A stretch of DNA of 64,000 nucleotides, from NCBI GenBank assembly GCA_037479115.1, contig JBBFLK010000005.1, positions 62,001 to 126,000 on the forward strand. Reading direction: 5' to 3'. This document shows positions 51,025-59,140 of this stretch, one piece after another. Position 1 is the first letter of the stretch, and each line of letters starts with the position of its first letter. The notes below the pieces were generated by a model. That model saw nothing but the letters and a program-made list of their open reading frames with translations. It had not been told where the DNA came from and did not search any database. The position numbers were made by a program, and so were the translations under genes. This stretch comes from Anaerohalosphaeraceae bacterium (lineage in GTDB: Bacteria; Planctomycetota; Phycisphaerae; Sedimentisphaerales; Anaerohalosphaeraceae).

Positions 51025-51210
51025 ACAGCCGGATATCCTTCTGTGGTAAACGGCACAAACCGGGCTTATGAGCATGCATCAGCCTGATGCGATATGAGTG
51101 CCCTCCGGATAAAATTTTCTGTTTTGACCCGAAATATGCCGATATAGTAAGTCGATAGTTTTCGATATGGCGAACGAAGCGTTTCAAAAATCCAAAGATA
51201 AAAAGGAACT

Positions 51211-53766
51211 ATGGCAACAGAGTATTCTGCCGAGATAATCCATCGACTGGAGGAGGCCTTCGGCCGGCTGGGACTGCATCGCCCGATGAACGTCAGCCGG
51301 TATGAGCCGGGTACCCAGCTGCAGTATGCAGTCACCCCCCTGCCGGCCCGCGGCACGGCCCATGTGAGGGTTCAGATTGAGCGGTTTGTCGGCGGCGGCT
51401 TTGCCGGACAGGTCTATCAGATTCGCCTGCTGGAAATTGTCAAAGACGGGCAGGTTGTCCAGGAATTCGCCGGTCTCCGGCAGAACAATCTTTACGCGAT
51501 GAAAATCTTAATTCCGCCTTCCGGGACGGGTCGTTTGTTTAGAGATTTGCTGTATGCGGTGGGGTTTCAGGGGCCGTTTCAGCCGCAGGTCAATCCGGCG
51601 GCGGCCCGGGCCGGTGCTCTCTGGCAGACCTTCATCCGTCAGGCAGCCGCCGAACGGTTTGGAGATACCGAATGCGTCAACGAGATTTATGCCACCTTCG
51701 CGGACCCTGTGCTGGGCAGCTGCGGCGAGATCAGCCGCTGGATAGACGGGCGGACCTGGCGGCTGGAGGTGGACGACCGACTGGACCTGTTGCGGCTGTG
51801 GCGCAAGGGACGACCGGTCCCGACTGAACAGCTCGGTTCACCGGAGTATCGGGCCAAGTATGTCTTTATGCATGATTTTGTGCGGCTGCTCTACGAGCTG
51901 GGGGCCTACGAATTTGCACGCCAATACGAATGGAGCACCTGCAAAAGCCAGCCGAATTGCCTCAAACGCCTCGACACCAACAACGACCCGCAGGCCGGTC
52001 TGGTCGCAGTGGACTTTCGCGCGGGGTTGACCCTTTTGCCCTTCCTGCCGATGAGCCCGGGGGATTTTAAACTCATCGCCAAAGGCATCGCCCGCGGCTC
52101 GCTGGTTCAATTTGACCGGGGAGATTTGGCCAAACTGGAACGGTATATCCGGGAACATCCGCAAGCATTTGCCTCCATGCCTTACAAAGACCAGATGCTG
52201 CGGGAACTGAAGGAATGTGAAGAGATTTACCGCAATTCGATTCCGGATATTACACACAATCATATTCGGCTTCTGACAGACGGCCGACTGTGGAGCACCC
52301 TTTTATCCAGTGCCGTAACCAGCTGGCGGGTCTGCGGCCAGATTGATGCGCAGCACGAAACGGTCTTGCGCGGCTGTGCGGGCAAGACGCTTTTGTTTTG
52401 GATGCTCGGGCTTGTGCCGCTGCTGGGACGCGTTTTGCGCAAGGCCTGGGGGCGGCCGGACTGGCGCTCGCACTATCTCGAACTTTTAAGCAGTCCGTCA
52501 TACTTTGGACGGACAATTGTCGGCAAAATCTATGAAATTCTCATCGGCTGGCATCGCAAAGGGCGTCTGGGCGAAAAACAAGTCGAGGCCATTCTGAGAA
52601 GCCCCTGGCGGTTTTGGCTGCACCTGCCGCTGGCGATTCTTCCGGCCGGGCTCCATCGCTTTTTGACGGACAAACAAGTCTTTCTCGCCCGGCTCCACTC
52701 CCTGTTTGTCCGGCCGTTCCAGTTGTACTTTAAGCCCGACCTGCGGGAACAGTGGCTGCGGGATATGGTGCAGGAGGGGCAGAAAAAACAGATTCTCAGC
52801 GAGGAGGATGCAGCAACAATTCTTTCCCAAATCAAAGAGCCGTTTATTCAGCGCTATTTGATGTGCCTGGTGCTGCACCTGCTGACCCTGCCGGTTACCC
52901 AGCTGGTCGGACTGCTGATTGCTGTCGTGTACTGGATTTACCACCCGGAATTGACCTTCTGGGAAGCCTTTGCGTTTGCCGGAATTGTGCTGGGAGTGCT
53001 GGCTTTTGTCCCGATTTCCCCGGGTTCCTTTACCCGGGGTTTGATTACAACGATTATGGCCATCCGGGACCGTACCGTGAAAGAATACAACATCGCACTC
53101 TATCTGAGTTATTTCAAATATGTAGGGTATCTGGCATTCCCGATTCAGATGACGTATCGGTATCCGGCCCTGGCACGCTTTATGGCGGCCCACTGGGCGA
53201 CGGATGCCGTACACATCGTGCCGGTATTCGGGGAGCGGGGGGCTCTGCTGGAACACGGCATCTTTCGGCTCTTTTACAACTGGCCGCTGACGATTCGGCG
53301 CCGAATGCCCCAAATCGCTCAGATGCGTCTTGGGCTCAGACCCCGCCTTTGGCCCGCCGCAGCCGCATTTCTCGGAGCCGCCGCGACCATGACGATTTGC
53401 CATGTCCTGTACTATGAATCGACCCAAACTCCCCCGACCAAAGAAAACCTTTGGTATCTGAAACCTCTGTTGTGTCTGGCCTTACTCGTACCGGCGGCCG
53501 CCGGGTGGATTGGGGCCCGATTCGCCGGCGGCCTGGTTCGAAGCAAACGAATCGCCGCCGCCGCACTCGGTGGGCCGGCCGCAGCGGCACTCTATACACT
53601 CGGAACCTTTCTGGTCGAACAGAGCTGGGACACTCCGACAAAACCAGCCCTGCTGATTCCGCTTCTCTGGCGGGGGTTTCTCTTTCCGCTTGCCGCTGTC
53701 CTGGGGGCTCTCACCGCAGAAATCACCGAACCGTCCCCCGATGTAAAATCTTTCCAAAAAAAATGA
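51211..53766 (+). CDS. Large membrane protein with N-terminal kinase-like (AarF/UbiB-like) region
   Basis: 851 residues. Residues 55-300 resemble a kinase N- and C-lobe: a Gly-rich loop GGGFAGQVY (61-69), NNLYAMKI with Lys98 as in VAIK, ISRWIDGRTW, QPNCLKR aligning with the HPGN segment of AarF/UbiB, and VAVDFRAGL with Asp268-Phe-Arg in place of DFG. The catalytic-loop Asp appears replaced, so it may be a pseudokinase. Residues 300-850 have about eight membrane helices (near 392, 470, 550, 570, 590, 710, 750, 820) with a cytoplasmic-looking helical part between. I recognise no named family. The gene stands alone between regulatory and housekeeping genes. Confidence 0.75.
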   Translation: MATEYSAEIIHRLEEAFGRLGLHRPMNVSRYEPGTQLQYAVTPLPARGTAHVRVQIERFVGGGFAGQVYQIRLLEIVKDGQVVQEFAGLRQNNLYAMKILIPPSGTGRLFRDLLYAVGFQGPFQPQVNPAAARAGALWQTFIRQAAAERFGDTECVNEIYATFADPVLGSCGEISRWIDGRTWRLEVDDRLDLLRLWRKGRPVPTEQLGSPEYRAKYVFMHDFVRLLYELGAYEFARQYEWSTCKSQPNCLKRLDTNNDPQAGLVAVDFRAGLTLLPFLPMSPGDFKLIAKGIARGSLVQFDRGDLAKLERYIREHPQAFASMPYKDQMLRELKECEEIYRNSIPDITHNHIRLLTDGRLWSTLLSSAVTSWRVCGQIDAQHETVLRGCAGKTLLFWMLGLVPLLGRVLRKAWGRPDWRSHYLELLSSPSYFGRTIVGKIYEILIGWHRKGRLGEKQVEAILRSPWRFWLHLPLAILPAGLHRFLTDKQVFLARLHSLFVRPFQLYFKPDLREQWLRDMVQEGQKKQILSEEDAATILSQIKEPFIQRYLMCLVLHLLTLPVTQLVGLLIAVVYWIYHPELTFWEAFAFAGIVLGVLAFVPISPGSFTRGLITTIMAIRDRTVKEYNIALYLSYFKYVGYLAFPIQMTYRYPALARFMAAHWATDAVHIVPVFGERGALLEHGIFRLFYNWPLTIRRRMPQIAQMRLGLRPRLWPAAAAFLGAAATMTICHVLYYESTQTPPTKENLWYLKPLLCLALLVPAAAGWIGARFAGGLVRSKRIAAAALGGPAAAALYTLGTFLVEQSWDTPTKPALLIPLLWRGFLFPLAAVLGALTAEITEPSPDVKSFQKK

Positions 53767-53916
53767 TTAAAACACATCCAGAAAAACCGTCCGGTTTTGT
53801 CCGGTTTCCTCTTTTTTCATCTGGATTTATTGGACGAACGCTTGTAAAATGCCGGTGTTTGTGAGAAAATCGCTTTTGGACGAAAAACCAAATTGCGTTT
53901 TTGGAGTTGAAAGAGA

Positions 53917-54666
53917 ATGAAAAATCCTTTTGGGTCGTTTTGTGACGGCCTGTTTTTGGACATGTGCATCACAACGCAGTTGAAACTGCCGCGCCAGCGG
54001 GAAACCGTCCTGGCGTTTTTTGAGCGGATTCAAAAACGCTTCCCCACCCTGCATCAGTTTTCCCGACGGGAACAGGGGGAACTGATTTTGGAAGAAGAAA
54101 TTGAGGGACGCCGGTTCCGCTGGGTGGCGATGGAAACCCAGCGTCTGTCCGCCGGGTGCGCAGACCCGGACGATTTTGAGCAGGCCTACGAACTCCAGCG
54201 GGAAGTCATCGAGATTATGCCGTATATGCTGGGCATCAGCCCGCTGGACATCGAATCTCTGGATGTAACCTTTACCATGGATTTTGACTATCAGGGCAAT
54301 CACGATGAAGTGATTGCCGAGGCCCTGCTGGGCAATTCGAGTTTAAGCAGCTTTTTCGAAATTCCGGGGGCCAAAGTGGTCAGCTGCTGCCCCACCCTGA
54401 TTGCAGCCCTGACGCCGGACGGTTCCCTGCAGGCACGGATAGCCATGGAGTCCCGCAGCGGGCTTCTGGAGCGCAGCGACAAAGGAAAAATGGAAGAGCC
54501 CATCAGTCTCTATTTTACCGTTCGCCGCTATCCTTCCGGACAGGCGGAATGGACAACCGCAGAGGCCTTTGCCAAACAATGCCGCATCGCCGAGCATCTG
54601 ATGTTTGAGCGGATTATTCCCCATTTTGCCCGGCCGCTGAGCAATGCCATATCTCAGAGACGTTAA
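53917..54666 (+). CDS. Conserved-looking protein of unknown function
   Basis: 249 residues, soluble, without signal peptide or membrane helix. It starts MKNPFGSFCDGLFLDMCITT and has an even mix of helix and strand, including EGRRFRWVAMETQRLSAGCA and SLDVTFTMDFDYQGNHDEVI. The end (AEHLMFERIIPHFARPLSNA) is helical. Codon use is like the neighbours, so it is a real gene. I do not recognise the family. It is the first gene of the plus-strand run leading to purA, 32 bases before the next gene. Confidence 0.75.
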   Translation: MKNPFGSFCDGLFLDMCITTQLKLPRQRETVLAFFERIQKRFPTLHQFSRREQGELILEEEIEGRRFRWVAMETQRLSAGCADPDDFEQAYELQREVIEIMPYMLGISPLDIESLDVTFTMDFDYQGNHDEVIAEALLGNSSLSSFFEIPGAKVVSCCPTLIAALTPDGSLQARIAMESRSGLLERSDKGKMEEPISLYFTVRRYPSGQAEWTTAEAFAKQCRIAEHLMFERIIPHFARPLSNAISQRR

Positions 54667-54698
54667 CAGGTTCTTCATCCGAAAGCGAGGTGTCATCC

Positions 54699-55181
54699 AT
54701 GGCGGTGATTGAGGCTCCCTTCAGTCAGTATAAACTGAAAAATTATCTGATTGTGATGTGGATTCTGCTCGGGGCGGCGGCCATGTTTGCCTATGACGGT
54801 TATCTGAGCCGCTATGAATGGTCGGGCCGCTATTCGTTCTACAAAAAGCACGTCGTAGACAACGGCGGCGTGCCGGATTCGGATATGAAGTTCAATATGT
54901 ACAGTCCGCCGTTTCTTCTGGCGGGCGCTGCTGTGGCTGCCTTTTTCTATATCCGCTCCAAAAACAGAAAACTGACAGCGGATGAAACCGCCCTCCGGAC
55001 GGAAACAGCCGTCATCCCCTATGAAGCCATTGAAAGCATCGACAAAACCCATTTCGACAAGAAGGGGTTTTTCACAATCACTTATCAGGAAAACGCTCAG
55101 AAGCGGCAGTTGACGCTCTCGGACCGCAATTATGACAATCTGGGAGCCCTGCTGGACCTTCTGGTCAGCAAACTCACATAA
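54699..55181 (+). CDS. Small two-helix membrane protein of unknown function
   Basis: 160 residues from the ATG at 54699 (GAGG upstream). Two membrane helices (near 16-34, YLIVMWILLGAAAMFAYDGY, and near 68-86, PPFLLAGAAVAAFFYI) flank a short loop, then a cytoplasmic PH-like C-terminal part (TAVIPYEAIESIDKTHFDKK, then GFFTITYQENAQKRQLTLSD). The pattern resembles bacterial PH-domain membrane proteins. No function can be given. It precedes purA by 28 bases. Confidence 0.75.
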   Translation: MAVIEAPFSQYKLKNYLIVMWILLGAAAMFAYDGYLSRYEWSGRYSFYKKHVVDNGGVPDSDMKFNMYSPPFLLAGAAVAAFFYIRSKNRKLTADETALRTETAVIPYEAIESIDKTHFDKKGFFTITYQENAQKRQLTLSDRNYDNLGALLDLLVSKLT

Positions 55182-55209
55182 AGGAAATCTGGAAAGGAAG
55201 ACTGGGCGG

Positions 55210-56493
55210 ATGAATTGCTGTATTGCAGGCTTGCAGTGGGGCGATGAGGGCAAAGGAAAGGTTGTCGATATTCTTGCCGAGCAGTGCGAGTGGGTCGTCC
55301 GCTACAACGGAGGCGCCAATGCAGGCCACACGGTGATCATCGGCGACCAGCGGTTCGCCCTGCATCTGCTGCCCAGCGGTGCGGTCCGACCGGGCTGCCG
55401 CTGTGTGATTGCCAACGGTGTCGTCGTGGACCCGTCCGTACTGATGGAGGAAATTCGCGGCCTGCAGGAGCGGGGAATTTCCCTTGAAGGACGGCTGTTT
55501 ATCAGCGAAAACGCCCACGTCGTTTTGGACTATCACAAACTTGAAGACCGGCTCCGGGAGGAGGCCCTGGGCAAAAACAAAATCGGAACAACCGCCCGGG
55601 GCATCGGCCCCTGCTATGCCGACAAAGTCGGACGCAGTTATGCCGTCCGGATGGCCGACTTCCGCAGACCGGAAGAGCTGAAGGAAAAACTGCGGAAAAT
55701 CATCTCTTACAAAAACAAACTGTTCAGCACGCTGTACAACGCCCCGCCGCTGGAAGCAGACGCCGTTTTTGAAAAATGCATGAGCTGGCGGGCTGCCGTT
55801 CTGCCCTGCATTACCAACACCACCCAGCTGCTGTTCGAAGCCATCGACAAGCGGCAATCCATCCTGTTCGAAGGGGCGCAGGGGGCCCTGCTGGATTTAG
55901 ACCACGGAACCTTTCCTTATGTTACCAGTTCCAATGCCAGCCCGCTTGGGCTGGGCCCCGGCTGCGGAATACCCGCCCGCTATGTGGACCGATTCATCGG
56001 AGTCGCCAAGGCCTACTCCACGCGTGTCGGCGGCGGCCCGTTTCCGACCGAACAAGACAACGAAATCGGCCAATACATCCGGGAAAAAGGGCACGAATAC
56101 GGCACCACGACCGGTCGGCCCCGCCGATGCGGCTGGTTCGATGCCGTGGCGGTCTCCTACACAGCCCGGCTGGGGGGCATGACGGAAGCGGCGATGATGC
56201 ATCTGGACACACTGGCGGGTCTGGACGAGCTGAAAATCTGCCGGGCTTATCGAATCGGCGGCCGGGAAATCACGTTCTTTCCCGGCGACAGTCGCGACCT
56301 GGAGGCCGCCGAATGCGTTTATGAAACCCTCGAGGGCTGGAAGGAGGATTTATCCGGAATTGAAGACTATTCAGACCTGCCGGTTCCCGCCCGCCGCTAT
56401 GTGGAAACCGTTGAAAAACGAATTGGGATTCCGATTACGATGCTCGGTGTCGGACCCCAGCGAAGCCAGGTTATTTACCGCAAACCTCTATGA
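55210..56493 (+). CDS. purA: Adenylosuccinate synthetase
   Basis: 427 residues from the ATG at 55210 (MNCCIAGLQWGDEGKGKVVD). The catalytic Asp12 and His40 (NGGANAGHTV) are in place, as are GTTARGIGPCY, EGAQGALLDLDHGTFPYVTS and the C-terminal TTTGRPRRCGWFD. The enzyme makes adenylosuccinate from IMP, Asp and GTP, the first committed step to AMP. The frame upstream to 55132 is not part of the protein. uppS overlaps its stop by four bases. Confidence 0.96.
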   Translation: MNCCIAGLQWGDEGKGKVVDILAEQCEWVVRYNGGANAGHTVIIGDQRFALHLLPSGAVRPGCRCVIANGVVVDPSVLMEEIRGLQERGISLEGRLFISENAHVVLDYHKLEDRLREEALGKNKIGTTARGIGPCYADKVGRSYAVRMADFRRPEELKEKLRKIISYKNKLFSTLYNAPPLEADAVFEKCMSWRAAVLPCITNTTQLLFEAIDKRQSILFEGAQGALLDLDHGTFPYVTSSNASPLGLGPGCGIPARYVDRFIGVAKAYSTRVGGGPFPTEQDNEIGQYIREKGHEYGTTTGRPRRCGWFDAVAVSYTARLGGMTEAAMMHLDTLAGLDELKICRAYRIGGREITFFPGDSRDLEAAECVYETLEGWKEDLSGIEDYSDLPVPARRYVETVEKRIGIPITMLGVGPQRSQVIYRKPL

Positions 56494-57263
56494 CGACGGA
56501 TTTTGAAAACAAACGCCGTCAAACGGCCCTTCGGCTGGGGCTGAAGCCGGAGTCTTTGCCCCGTCATATCGCCATCATTATGGACGGCAACGGACGATGG
56601 GCGACCCAGCGGGGTCTGCCTCGCTTCCGCGGACATGAACAAGGCGGCAAGACCGTCGAAACCATTGCCAAATACTGCGTCGATATCGGTTTGGAGGTCC
56701 TGACGATTTACTCCTTCAGCATGCAGAACTGGAAACGGCCGAAAGAGGAAATCGACTTTCTGATGTATCTGTACGCGGCTTATCTGGAGGGAATCCGGCC
56801 GATGCTGATGGAAAACAATGTACGGCTGGTGCATCTGGGCACCCTTCGCCAGCTGCCGCAGAAAGTTGTGGACGCCCTGGAAGAAACCAAGCGGCTGACC
56901 GCTAACAATACAGGGATGGTCTTGTGTCTGGCTCTCAATTACGGGGGACGGGAGGAAATCGTCCAGGCCGTTCAGCAGATTGCCGAAAAATGCCGCCAAA
57001 ATCTTTTGGAACCCGATAAGATTGACGAAGCGTGCATCTCCGATCACCTTTACACGGCGGGCTGTCCGGACCCGGATTTGGTCATCCGCACCTCCGGGGA
57101 ACTTCGCATCAGCAATTTTCTGCTCTGGCAGATTTCGTATGCGGAATTTTACGTAACAGAAACATTCTGGCCGGATTTCACACCGGCGGATTTGGACAAA
57201 GCCCTGACGGCCTTTGCAGGACGTTCCAGACGATTCGGAGATATTCGCCCTTCAATTCCCTGA
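56490..57263 (+). CDS. uppS: Undecaprenyl diphosphate synthase
   Basis: 257 residues. The cis-prenyltransferase signature is complete: HIAIIMDGNGRWATQRGLPR with catalytic Asp32, then GLEVLTIYSFSMQNWKRP and the C-terminal DPDLVIRTSGELRISNFLLW, then QISYAEFYVTETFWPDF. It condenses isopentenyl diphosphate units to the C55 lipid carrier for peptidoglycan. It lies between purA (ATGA overlap) and cdsA (15-base gap), the common uppS-cdsA pair. Confidence 0.96.
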   Translation: MTTDFENKRRQTALRLGLKPESLPRHIAIIMDGNGRWATQRGLPRFRGHEQGGKTVETIAKYCVDIGLEVLTIYSFSMQNWKRPKEEIDFLMYLYAAYLEGIRPMLMENNVRLVHLGTLRQLPQKVVDALEETKRLTANNTGMVLCLALNYGGREEIVQAVQQIAEKCRQNLLEPDKIDEACISDHLYTAGCPDPDLVIRTSGELRISNFLLWQISYAEFYVTETFWPDFTPADLDKALTAFAGRSRRFGDIRPSIP

Positions 57264-57278
57264 TTTGAGGTACGAAGG

Positions 57279-58139
57279 ATGCTTAAGCAGCGATTGATTT
57301 TTGGAACGCTGATGACGGCGGCTTTTGTCGGGCTGATTCTGCTGGACGGCCGGCTGGACGGGTCTCTTTCGGGCACCCCTGCCAAGGGAAAACCCCAAGG
57401 CACCATTTTTCTGATTCTGCTGTGCATTCTCGCCGTGCCCGCCCAAATGGAACTGGCTGCTTTAGCCCGCAGCGGCGGTCAGAAAATATTCCTCCCGGAA
57501 GCAATCTTCGGTTCGTTCTTATTGGCCGGCAGCTTTTTCTGGGCCAATCTTTCAGACAATCCGGAGCGATTTTTGCTCTATTATTTCCTTTTTTCCCTGT
57601 TTTTCATCTTTGCCGGTCTTTTTCCGGCCCAGCTTCTGCGGGAAGGGGTTGTCGGAACCCTGAAAAACTGCTCCGCCACGCTCTTTTCGATTCTTTATCT
57701 GGGTTTTTTGTCCAGCTTTGTCGTCGGGATACGGGTCAGCAGCGGGCCTTGGGCTCTTCTGATGTATATTTTTACCATAAAGTCTTCTGACACAGGAGCT
57801 TATACTTTCGGCAAGATGTTCGGCACTCACAAATTAGCCCCGGTAGTCAGCCCCAAAAAAACCTGGGAGGGACTTGTGGGTGCTGTTTTCGGCGGGGCGT
57901 TATGCGCCTATCTTTTTTCGGTGTTTTCAGGTATAATGTCCCCGCTTCAGTCGGTGTTCTTTGGAGCCGTTTCGGCCGTACTTGGACAAATGAGCGATTT
58001 GTGTGAATCGATGCTCAAGCGGGATGCCAGTCAAAAGGACGCCTCCGCATCCATTCCGGGATTCGGGGGGATTCTGGATGTGATTGATTCGCTGCTGCTG
58101 CCGGCCCCGCTTGCTTATCTGTTCTTTCTGTGGAAATAA
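57279..58139 (+). CDS. cdsA: Phosphatidate cytidylyltransferase
   Basis: 286 residues with about seven membrane helices. The CdsA signature is present: KSSDTGAYTFGKMFGTHKLA, PVVSPKKTWEG, and near the end KDASASIPGFGGILDVIDSL, matching the KD...PGHGGxLDRxDS pattern with His replaced by Phe and Arg by Val. It makes CDP-diacylglycerol from phosphatidic acid and CTP at the inner membrane. The stop lies 24 bases after the phoH start region begins, see next gene. Confidence 0.92.
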   Translation: MLKQRLIFGTLMTAAFVGLILLDGRLDGSLSGTPAKGKPQGTIFLILLCILAVPAQMELAALARSGGQKIFLPEAIFGSFLLAGSFFWANLSDNPERFLLYYFLFSLFFIFAGLFPAQLLREGVVGTLKNCSATLFSILYLGFLSSFVVGIRVSSGPWALLMYIFTIKSSDTGAYTFGKMFGTHKLAPVVSPKKTWEGLVGAVFGGALCAYLFSVFSGIMSPLQSVFFGAVSAVLGQMSDLCESMLKRDASQKDASASIPGFGGILDVIDSLLLPAPLAYLFFLWK

Positions 58140-58162
58140 AAAGTCTGACGAAGGAAAAGACG

Positions 58163-59140
58163 TTGGAACTGAAATTAATCATTCAATCCGACCAGCAGCG
58201 TCTGGAATTGTTCGGCCCGACCGACGGGCACCTGCGGATGCTGCAGAATGAACTGCACGTGCGAATCACGGCCCGCGGAGAGATGGTCATCATCAGCGGA
58301 GGAGAGCCGGAGGTGCGCCGCACAGCGGATGTGCTGGACCGAATGCAGAAACGGCTGCTCAAACGCGGTTCTCTCAATCCCAAAGATGTGCTGGAAATTC
58401 TCGACCAATCAAAAAATCAGATTCGTCCGGAACGGGATGAGGTCATTGAAGTCTTTTCCAGCAAGGGCATTATTGAACCCTTCACCAAGGGACAGCTGGA
58501 ATACATCAAGACGATGCACCGCAACGACCTGACCTTCTGCACCGGTCCGGCAGGCACAGGCAAAACTTACCTGGCTGTGGCCGTGGCCGTTTCGATGCTG
58601 CGGAAAAAGCAAATCCGCAAAATCGTCCTGGCCCGACCGGCTGTCGAGGCGGGCGAACGGCTCGGTTTTCTCCCCGGAGACCTTCAGGCCAAGGTCAACC
58701 CGTATCTGCGCCCCCTGCTGGACAGTCTGGAAGACATGATGGAATTCGGCCAGATGCGGAAACTGATGGAAATGGATGTGATTGAGATTATCCCGCTGGC
58801 CTTCATGCGGGGGCGAACTCTCAATGAAGCCGTGATTATCTGCGACGAGGCCCAGAATACCTCCCCCTCGCAGATGCTGATGTTTCTGACGCGGCTGGGA
58901 CGCGGCTCCAAAATGATTATCACCGGCGACATCACCCAGATTGACCTCGAACGCGGACAAACCAGCGGAATGGTGGATGCCATTCGGACCCTTTCCAACA
59001 TTGAAAACATCGGGTTTGTGGAACTGACCGAAGCGGACATCGTCCGCCACAGTCTGGTCCAGCGAATCGTCCAGGCCTACGACCAGAAACGCCAGGGAAT
59101 TCGACCCAATCGAGATGGAACAAATGGGATGGCTTCGTAA
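58163..59140 (+). CDS. phoH: PhoH-family ATPase (YbeZ type)
   Basis: 325 residues from the TTG at 58163, which has AAGGAAAA upstream; a GTG at 58130 inside cdsA lacks a ribosome site. Walker A is GPAGTGKTYLAVAVAV near 128 and Walker B AVIICDEAQNTSPSQMLMFL; the signature GMVDAIRTLSNIENIGFVEL and RHSLVQRIVQAY complete the PhoH core. The N-terminal KH-like part (to 90) is short. The family is linked to RNA metabolism with YbeY, encoded two genes on. It overlaps the next gene by 26 bases. Confidence 0.93.
   Translation: MELKLIIQSDQQRLELFGPTDGHLRMLQNELHVRITARGEMVIISGGEPEVRRTADVLDRMQKRLLKRGSLNPKDVLEILDQSKNQIRPERDEVIEVFSSKGIIEPFTKGQLEYIKTMHRNDLTFCTGPAGTGKTYLAVAVAVSMLRKKQIRKIVLARPAVEAGERLGFLPGDLQAKVNPYLRPLLDSLEDMMEFGQMRKLMEMDVIEIIPLAFMRGRTLNEAVIICDEAQNTSPSQMLMFLTRLGRGSKMIITGDITQIDLERGQTSGMVDAIRTLSNIENIGFVELTEADIVRHSLVQRIVQAYDQKRQGIRPNRDGTNGMAS

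Larger units (their letters stand above)
50916..51210. other. 295-base divergent region between the cupin and the membrane-protein gene
   Basis: Besides the cupin promoter and the 11-base inverted repeat, it contains the perfect dyad GCATCAG-C-CTGATGC (51076-51090) and a triple of CGATA-type words near 51139-51170. No reading frame here has coding character. The dyad could be an operator for the 851-residue protein gene. Confidence 0.45.
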
